Shown piece after piece: positions 6,522-11,468 of a DNA stretch of 11,468 nt. The DNA is from CAXTTV01 sp964247295 (GTDB lineage Bacteria > Chloroflexota > Ktedonobacteria > Ktedonobacterales > Ktedonobacteraceae), in the NCBI GenBank assembly GCA_964247295.1, contig CAXTTV010000157.1:1-11468 (forward strand). Reading direction: 5' to 3'. Position 1 is the stretch's first letter; the number at the start of each line of letters is the position of its first letter. Below the pieces are notes generated by a model that worked only from the letters and a program-made list of their open reading frames with translations, was not told the origin of the DNA and did no database searches. Position numbers and translations under genes: made by a program.

Positions 6522-6891
6522 AAAGCATATCCTGATTCCTCCCAAAAAGCAAGGCGAAAAACCTTACGAGGTCAAGTTCATTTTTTCCACTCCTGCTCAC
6601 ATCTGGTTGGATGAAAAAGAAGGGAACATCCTGCAAGAAGCCTGGGAAAGGAGAAAATCCCTTGGCCGCGATCGGCGATTGAATGGGCACACTCAAGTCA
6701 ATGCAACCGATCTCCGCAATATCACGCATCCAACACAAGTCCAGCTTACACAATTGGAAAATAAAATACCAGAACCGTTTCATCCACAAAGTGACTTAGA
6801 TAACCTTATACAAAATGAGTTTTTGCTTATGTCAGATGATGACGTATTAGCAGCGCCACAAGAAAAACAGAAAATAAACGAAGATACGTAG
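6496..6891 (+). pseudogene. Start-less plus-strand ORF, probable 3' remnant of a larger gene
   Basis: The frame is open from just after a TGA at 6493-6495 to TAG at 6889-6891. It has no ATG or GTG start and no ribosome-binding site; the first standard alternative start codons are CTG (6511, 6532) and TTG (6607). The translation is nevertheless strongly protein-like (for example KPYEVKFIFSTPAHIWLDE and a hydrophilic, acidic C-terminus ending QEKQKINEDT), with Asn/Gln/Asp-rich composition. I recognise no family. The likeliest reading is the C-terminal end of a larger gene whose 5' part was lost near the inverted repeat at 6492-6521. It ends head-on against the endonuclease gene, 12 bp away. Confidence 0.45.
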
Positions 6892-6903
6892 CAGCAATAG
6901 AGA

Positions 6904-7653
6904 CTATAATGTAGCGGCGACAGAGGCTACATGTCCAGCCAACTGCGCAACCCATGCTTGTAAACCACCACCTGAGGGCAATTCCGAATAGACTCCCTGA
7001 GGTCCATCTTTCTCCGAAGAGAGCAAGAGCGTCGAGGCATCATATAATCCTTCCTGGACTAGTCTCTGACACAACAATTCATAGCGGCGAGCATAGGAGG
7101 AACCACGAAAATCAGCAAAGACGTTGAAATGCTGTTCTTCAACACGCACAGGAGCATACACTGCGGGTAAATCTTGCAGGAGCATAAGATATCCTAAAAA
7201 AGGCTTTGGGGAAGCTCCAAATGCTCCTTCTCGAAAGGCTGTCCAGAAATCTATGGCGGTCCCTATGGCTTCTTCACAACGATTATTAAAGTTATTTCCA
7301 AATGATCCAACTTGCGACTTGAGTTCAAGTGCAGCTACCAGACGTGTTCCCTTCTTAGAATGATGAACTACTAACAAATCCCACATCTTGGTGGCACGAT
7401 AAAACCCTGGAAGAGTTACAGGAGCTCCTCGCTCAATAAATATGCTTTGTGGTGGCAATCCATTTGCAATCACAATGCTTTGAATAAGCTGTACAAATCC
7501 ATCCATATTGGTTCCAGCCGTTGTCCGCCCCCGATTTCCTTGATCCTTTTTTCCTTTCAAAGCTTGATTCGAGGCTGCTTGTTCCGCTGATTTCCAGAAA
7601 TGGGCAACTACTTTCTGAGTTCGTTCCTCATAGTTTGAAAGATCAAGACCCAC
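6904..7653 (-). CDS. PaeR7I/XhoI-family type II restriction endonuclease
   Basis: A 249-residue protein, the usual length for the XhoI/PaeR7I family. The signature block is clear: TLPGFYRATKMWDLLVV (80-96), then AALELKSQVGSFGNNFNNR (107-125) and EEAIGTAIDFWTAFREGAF. Asp92 and Glu110-Leu-Lys112 form the PD-(D/E)XK catalytic centre, which needs magnesium. Known members cut CTCGAG after the first C, as homodimers; the same target is likely here but not proven. It starts at GTG 7653 with a strong AAGGAG (7661-7666) that overlaps the stop codon of the methyltransferase, so its translation is probably coupled to the methylase. That order (methylase first, nuclease second) lets protection precede cutting. 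No missing catalytic residue was seen. Confidence 0.92.
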   Translation of the reverse strand: MGLDLSNYEERTQKVVAHFWKSAEQAASNQALKGKKDQGNRGRTTAGTNMDGFVQLIQSIVIANGLPPQSIFIERGAPVTLPGFYRATKMWDLLVVHHSKKGTRLVAALELKSQVGSFGNNFNNRCEEAIGTAIDFWTAFREGAFGASPKPFLGYLMLLQDLPAVYAPVRVEEQHFNVFADFRGSSYARRYELLCQRLVQEGLYDASTLLLSSEKDGPQGVYSELPSGGGLQAWVAQLAGHVASVAATL

Positions 7654-7664
7654 ACTGCCTCTCC

Positions 7665-9395
7665 TTACTCTTTATCGGCTTCTCTTAATAACATTCGTTC
7701 GCTTTCAGTCAGGTGATAAAGGTCAAAAACAAGCTCATTGCATCTCCTTATATCTGGTTGCAACGCAACTTCACGAAGTTGCTTTCGCTGCACCTCAGAA
7801 ATCTGATCCCATCGAGGCAAACAAATACGTCGAATATTCTGTGCCTGAAAGCGCAGGTAACCCCCACGCATTTTGATGGAGTAATGAGCTACAAAGAACT
7901 TTGCAATAGATGATTGCAGCACAGCTTGCAAAGCGTGCAGATCCCAGGTGGAAGAGGTCACAACATATAAATTATGATGCGGATAATAGTGCCCCTCATC
8001 GTAAACCACATGAGGAACACCTTTAATATCAGGGATCAGCAGTTTAGGCTGGCAGGTAAGCGGTCCGGAGATTTTGTCGATAGTACGATACCAGGTGCCA
8101 GGATTTTTTTTTGCGACATAGCGGTTCTTTAAACGCTTTTCATGTGTAAGGAAATATGCTTTGAGATATGGATAACTCTCAAGATCAACGAGCCTTCCAT
8201 GGTGATCAAACGGATTAACAATCACCTTCCCAGACCAGGTAATTCGTCCAGACCGAATATCATCAGTCATTGCTAACGGAAGAAGTCGATCCTCTTCAAT
8301 TTCCCTGGCTAACTCTTCTTGAGGCCTAATAAAGACAGCATCACATCCCGTTGCAACACCAATCCCCACCTTACATCCTATCGCTTCTATTAAGTGAAAA
8401 TCTTTTTCCAGCTTTTCTAAAAGCTTCTGTTCATCCGAAGATGCACTCAATATCCAGGGGTTTGCATGCTTTACGACATTGGTAAGTACAAGAATCGAAG
8501 GATCTGCCGACGCTTTAGATTCTGAACTCAAACGTATCGCAAGTTCGTGCAGATATGCAGCATCAAGGCGAGGATGATGAACAATGGAGGTTTGCGTTCC
8601 TTTTTGAGGGGTCATGACGGTAACCGCAGCATAGGCTGTGACGTTGGACTGAAATGATTCTGTTCCTGTCATATCTATATAAACACGCAAATGAAATCCA
8701 TTGGAGATAAATGCTCTCAATGGTCCACCATAGCGATTCTTCATCCAGCGATCTGAACAAATAAACGAGAGGGTTCCTGTAGAGGTAAGTAGCGAAAGGC
8801 TTCTTTCGATGAAAGGGATGTAGAGATCAGCTCGATCATAGATCGTTCGATATAATGCTCGATAGCGGGCAAGCAATGCATCTGGTAGTAGTTCTTGACG
8901 AACATATGGCGGATTCCCAATAATATGTGTAAAACGTTGGGAAAACTCTGTCAGTAAGAAATCGTCATGGATCAGCCATATATCAATAAGCTCTATGGCC
9001 TGCTCCTGCGCAATACCTCGCTCTTGCAGTAAAAGTAAAAGACGCCTTCGTACAGAGAGGAAGGTATCCTGATGGACTTCGACAGCACGAATTGTATTCC
9101 GTAGTATCACTACTATATTAAGAAGAGATTTATGATGTTTAATAAAAGAGTCAAGCAACCGTTCAACCACTACAAAAAGAAAATCGCCTTGACCAAACGA
9201 TGGTTCAAGTAACATCGCCTGGGTAAGATCCTCCTCAACGCGATATCCCGCCAGATCCAACATGAAGTCCACAACTTCCCGTTTGGTAAAGATTGCTCCA
9301 CGCTCGGCTATTTGATCTCGTGGGGCAGGGACGATAGACGACGACCCTTCCACAGGCAGATCAAACCCATCAAATGTGCTCTGAACCAATGACAT
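7665..9395 (-). CDS. Type II DNA adenine methyltransferase of the PaeR7I/XhoI system (Eco57I-like family)
   Basis: A 576-residue N6-adenine methyltransferase that would protect the site cut by the adjacent nuclease. Motif X region RGAIFTKREVVDFMLDLAG (32-50) and motif I LLEPSFGQGDFL (62-73) bind S-adenosylmethionine. Motif IV is NPPYVRQE (161-168), with the catalytic Asn-Pro-Pro-Tyr. The C-terminal half carries target-recognition features typical of Eco57I/TaqI-like enzymes: VGIGVATGCDAVFI (343-356), a WYRTIDKI segment (435-442) and RGGYLRFQAQNIRRICLP (510-527). It is full length. The start at ATG 9395 has no strong ribosome-binding site (only TAGAG), suggesting modest translation. The endonuclease gene begins 11 bp after its stop. 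Several stretches are markedly AT-rich (for example around 8100-8160 and 9120-9180), unlike the nucleoside hydrolase next door, which fits acquisition by transfer. Confidence 0.92.
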   Translation of the reverse strand: MSLVQSTFDGFDLPVEGSSSIVPAPRDQIAERGAIFTKREVVDFMLDLAGYRVEEDLTQAMLLEPSFGQGDFLFVVVERLLDSFIKHHKSLLNIVVILRNTIRAVEVHQDTFLSVRRRLLLLLQERGIAQEQAIELIDIWLIHDDFLLTEFSQRFTHIIGNPPYVRQELLPDALLARYRALYRTIYDRADLYIPFIERSLSLLTSTGTLSFICSDRWMKNRYGGPLRAFISNGFHLRVYIDMTGTESFQSNVTAYAAVTVMTPQKGTQTSIVHHPRLDAAYLHELAIRLSSESKASADPSILVLTNVVKHANPWILSASSDEQKLLEKLEKDFHLIEAIGCKVGIGVATGCDAVFIRPQEELAREIEEDRLLPLAMTDDIRSGRITWSGKVIVNPFDHHGRLVDLESYPYLKAYFLTHEKRLKNRYVAKKNPGTWYRTIDKISGPLTCQPKLLIPDIKGVPHVVYDEGHYYPHHNLYVVTSSTWDLHALQAVLQSSIAKFFVAHYSIKMRGGYLRFQAQNIRRICLPRWDQISEVQRKQLREVALQPDIRRCNELVFDLYHLTESERMLLREADKE

Positions 9396-9427
9396 GCAGT
9401 ATACTCTACTTTTTTGAAAGCACTAAC

Positions 9428-9456
9428 ATTTTACTCCAGTAAAGAAGACAAAACAA
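9428..9456 (-). promoter_or_regulatory. Candidate promoter of the restriction-modification operon
   Basis: TTGTTT (9451-9456) and TAAAAT (9428-9433) on the minus strand are 17 bp apart, a fair sigma-70-type pair. Transcription would begin roughly 25-30 bases before the methyltransferase ATG. The -35 match is only partial. Confidence 0.35.
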
Positions 9457-9533
9457 CCATTTCTGCTTTGTGCTCTATCCTACCTGCTGATAAAAAAGAT
9501 TGCAAGAGGGACAGAAACGTCTACAGCCTCTAA

Positions 9534-9592
9534 TTATGCGGTCATAGCATAAACCACGCGCATGTGCTACTACATTTCAGTTAAATATGTAG
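9534..9592 (-). repeat. Two small inverted repeats after the nucleoside hydrolase gene
   Basis: CTACAT (9570-9575) pairs with ATGTAG (9587-9592) directly after the stop codon. TTATGC (9534-9539) pairs with GCATAA (9547-9552) further downstream. Neither is followed by a T-run on the minus strand, so they are weak candidates for a transcript end. Confidence 0.25.
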
Positions 9593-9593
9593 G

Positions 9594-10526
9594 TTACTTT
9601 TCTTGAACGGCGGCGTAAAGCATATCTAGAAAGCGCTCGCGCGAGACCTCCAGTACGACGTTAACATTAGGCTGTTTCCCTGTGACGTTCAGATGATCTA
9701 CAACTGTCTGGCCGCGCCCGAGCTCACTCCCTGTCTCTATGGTTACGGAAAGCTTTTTTGTATCAAGGCAGATGCTGGGATCTAACGCGACGGCCATGGC
9801 AATTGGATCAGGCAGATCAAATCCCGGTAGATGGGTCACATCTATGGCGTAGCGTTGCAATGTCTTTTGAATATCGATACAAAACTCGGCCCATTGCGTC
9901 CCTACTTCGCGCAGATCCTCTGCCTCCCCAGGCGTGAATGTGGCGGTCGTTCGTGAAATATCCCACCCTACCATGGTGATGGGCATGCCCGATCCAAAGA
10001 CGATTTTCGCGGCCTCAGGATCTACCCAGATGTTGTATTCGGCAACCGGCGTGATGTTCCCATATCCCTGTCCAATCCCTCCCATGATCACACACTCTTT
10101 TACAAGTGAGGCCAGCGAGGGATCAAGCAACAACGCCAGCGCAATATTGGTCAGAGGGCCAAGCGTCACCAGAGTAATCTCATGAGCATATTTGTGGATC
10201 GTCTCTCGAATCGCATCAACGGCATGGGTTGGTGCAACGGATCTTCCGGAGAGTGGCAGACCAATGTCGCCCATCCCATCTTCTCCATGAATATCTAGCG
10301 CGGTCTGTAACGTTCGCAGCATTGGCCCGGCTGCCCCTCGATGGACTGGCACCTGCCGCTGGCACAACTCCACTGTATAAAGCGCGTTTTGCACCCCTTG
10401 ATCCACAGGTACATTTCCCGCCACAAGCGTGATCGCCTCAACCTGCACTTCGGGATGACGCAACGCCATCACTAGGGCAACTGCATCATCGGAAGCGGTA
10501 TCCGTATCAATCAAAAAATGTCTCAT
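9594..10526 (-). CDS. Nucleoside hydrolase (inosine/uridine-preferring IUNH family)
   Basis: A 310-residue protein of normal family length that should split ribonucleosides into base and ribose in the cytoplasm for salvage. The calcium and ribose site FLIDTDTASDDAVA (4-17) carries Asp7, Asp9, Asp13 and Asp14. Further family blocks are VTLGPLTNIALAL (120-132), VIMGG (146-150), EYNIWVDPEAA (163-173, with the conserved Asn165) and LPDPIAMAVALDP (238-250, with metal-ligand Asp240). In classic pyrimidine-preferring members the residue before that Asp is a catalytic His; here it is Pro239, so leaving-group activation and specificity may differ. ATG 10526 is supported by AAGGA about nine bases upstream. 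It stands alone between the restriction operon and a decayed transport gene. A palindrome lies in its promoter region. Confidence 0.92.
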   Translation of the reverse strand: MRHFLIDTDTASDDAVALVMALRHPEVQVEAITLVAGNVPVDQGVQNALYTVELCQRQVPVHRGAAGPMLRTLQTALDIHGEDGMGDIGLPLSGRSVAPTHAVDAIRETIHKYAHEITLVTLGPLTNIALALLLDPSLASLVKECVIMGGIGQGYGNITPVAEYNIWVDPEAAKIVFGSGMPITMVGWDISRTTATFTPGEAEDLREVGTQWAEFCIDIQKTLQRYAIDVTHLPGFDLPDPIAMAVALDPSICLDTKKLSVTIETGSELGRGQTVVDHLNVTGKQPNVNVVLEVSRERFLDMLYAAVQEK

Positions 10527-10562
10527 GGTCTATCTTCCTTTTTGCGACGAAACACACAGTAT

Positions 10563-10574
10563 TCCTTATAAGGA
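10563..10574 (-). promoter_or_regulatory. 12-bp palindrome in the nucleoside hydrolase promoter region
   Basis: TCCTTATAAGGA is a perfect palindrome whose near edge lies 36 bases upstream of the hydrolase ATG. It contains TATAAG on the minus strand, a possible -10 element, so a protein bound there would block transcription. A chance palindrome cannot be excluded. Confidence 0.35.
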
Positions 10575-10671
10575 TACACTATAGCCAGCAGTACAGGTCT
10601 GTGGATGCCAGCACGCCTATACATATATTTCCACGACTAAGCTATCATGTATTCTGAATGGACACGTTTGC

Positions 10672-11205
10672 TCAGTCATTTGAAGGAATGATCTCCGTGG
10701 AGTTGATTACCAATCCATGAACATAAGGTTTCGTCAATGTTGGAAGGCTGATCTGCTCCATCGGAATCCAGGCAACATCATTGACGAGTTTCTGCTCAAG
10801 TTGATTATAAATCGTCAGGCGTACGTCCGGATTCTGGTTGCTATCCGCGTCCTCCATCTGTGACTGAAGGGCCTGCTGTTGAGTTGCTATGGCACTGTTG
10901 GGGGTTTTTCCATAATTGGTTGCGTTTGTCTGCGCCTGATCAAATTGCAAGGTCAGCCAGTCCTGAGGATCAGGATAGTCAGCGACTCAGGTGTCAGGCC
11001 AAATTATTAGTCCATTGGGGTTTCCAACTGTTGCGTTAATCTCACCGATCAGGGATGTATAGCTTTCTACCTTTGATTTGACAGTCACTCTCAACACTTG
11101 TTTCCATATTTGCGCAACCATCTCAACCTCTTTCGCACCGTTCGCATCCCCATCTTGAACGGGGAGGGTCATCTTCGGCAATTGAGCAGCGCTGGTGTAT
11201 CCTTT
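10672..11205 (-). pseudogene. Decayed peptide-type ABC transporter substrate-binding protein (C-terminal part)
   Basis: One continuous frame, interrupted by a TGA at 10987-10989, encodes the C-terminal third of a family 5 solute-binding protein (DppA/OppA type). Upstream of the stop: GYTSAAQLPKMTLPVQDG, then a stretch leading to GLIIWPDT. Downstream: VADYPDPQDWLTLQF, and a tail with QLEQKLVNDVAWIPMEQI. Family members read W-x-ADYPDP at this place, so the TGA stands exactly where TGG (Trp) is expected. The frame meets a TAG at 11206-11208, and no coding sequence for the N-terminal two thirds or a signal peptide remains. Full-length proteins have about 530-600 residues; some 177 codons are left here. 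It is non-functional unless the stop is a sequencing error and the rest lies elsewhere. Confidence 0.8.
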
Positions 11206-11386
11206 CTACTATTCTTATGCAATGTAGATCATGCTTGCTCAGGTCCTCAGTCATCATATTAGTATCTTCTAATTTAAGTGAAGCAAATCAAATACCACTA
11301 TTGTCAGACCTTGCCAGATTTTACCCTTCTCATAGAAGTTCATAAGTTCTGTTAACTATTTAATTTGCAGGAGAAGCATTATTTTC

Positions 11387-11412
11387 CTTATTTTAAGAAA
11401 ATTTTAAATAAG
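11387..11412. repeat. AT-rich inverted repeat upstream of the right-edge gene
   Basis: CTTATTT (11387-11393) and AAATAAG (11406-11412) are exact inverted copies in a very AT-rich stretch, 40-65 bases before the ATG at 11452. The place suits a promoter or operator, but the low complexity makes chance likely. Confidence 0.25.
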
Positions 11413-11451
11413 TTCACTAAGATTGCAGATTTTTTCCAAAGGGGCTAAAAG

Positions 11452-11468
11452 ATGGAAAGCATGAAGAT
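11452..11468 (+). CDS. Start of a plus-strand gene cut by the window edge
   Basis: An ATG at 11452 follows a strong ribosome-binding site, AAAGGGG (11438-11444), with a 7-base gap, after an AT-rich region suited to a promoter. Only MESMK can be read before the edge, so the product cannot be named. Confidence 0.5.

Noticed and set aside
6469..6789. Upstream extension of the small Cys/His-rich ORF to 150 residues
   Set aside because: The added part is largely antisense to the more protein-like plus-strand ORF, and a clear ribosome-binding site lies inside at 6475-6480.
9398..9403. TATACT just before the methyltransferase ATG as a -10 element giving a leaderless mRNA
   Set aside because: Only two bases separate it from the ATG, so transcription would start inside the coding region; the TTGTTT/TAAAAT pair further upstream fits better.
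1..11468. tRNA, rRNA, CRISPR array, intact insertion sequence or replication origin
   Set aside because: None was seen: no spaced direct repeats, no transposase-like translation and no tRNA-like cloverleaf were recognised by eye.

Overview
The window looks like accessory-rich chromosomal DNA from a bacterium of medium GC content. The best guess for the host is a soil Chloroflexota of the Ktedonobacteria type. That guess rests on the gene mix (glyoxalase-like, TetX-like, nucleoside hydrolase and peptide-binding-protein genes) and on the feel of the proteins; no marker gene is present to prove it. No rRNA, tRNA, CRISPR array or intact transposase was seen.

Layout, left to right. (1) 2-1675 (+): a 5'-truncated gene for an unrecognised protein with a PD-(D/E)XK nuclease-like motif near its C-terminus. 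(2) 4646-1708 (-): a cassette of a MarR-type repressor, a TetX-like FAD monooxygenase fused in one chain to an alpha/beta hydrolase, and a small VOC (glyoxalase-fold) protein. Near-identical palindromes (TTAGAAYTCTAA) lie in front of both the repressor and the monooxygenase. This suggests one autoregulated circuit that senses and modifies a small aromatic or polyketide-like compound. (3) 4653-5192: an AT-rich stretch with only doubtful small ORFs. (4) 6137-5193 (-): an aminoglycoside/homoserine-kinase-like phosphotransferase with a structured leader. A 19-bp perfect dyad overlaps its ribosome-binding site. (5) 6279-6312: an intrinsic terminator, preceded on the minus strand by a 43-residue Cys/His-rich small ORF and a 30-bp inverted repeat. 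(6) 6496-6891 (+): an ORF with no proper start, probably the 3' remnant of a larger gene. (7) 9395-6904 (-): a type II restriction-modification pair of the PaeR7I/XhoI family, methyltransferase first, with the endonuclease ribosome-binding site overlapping the methyltransferase stop. (8) 10526-9594 (-): a nucleoside hydrolase. (9) 11205-10672 (-): the decayed C-terminal third of a peptide-type ABC substrate-binding protein, with a stop codon where the family has a conserved Trp. (10) 11452 (+): the start of a further gene running off the right edge.

The parts most worth following are the MarR/TetX-hydrolase/VOC circuit with its visible operators, the dyad-controlled phosphotransferase leader, and the small Cys/His-rich ORF between the phosphotransferase and the restriction-modification module. 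The PaeR7I-like module itself belongs to a known family. Its sampled base composition is more AT-rich than that of the nucleoside hydrolase next to it, which fits acquisition by transfer.
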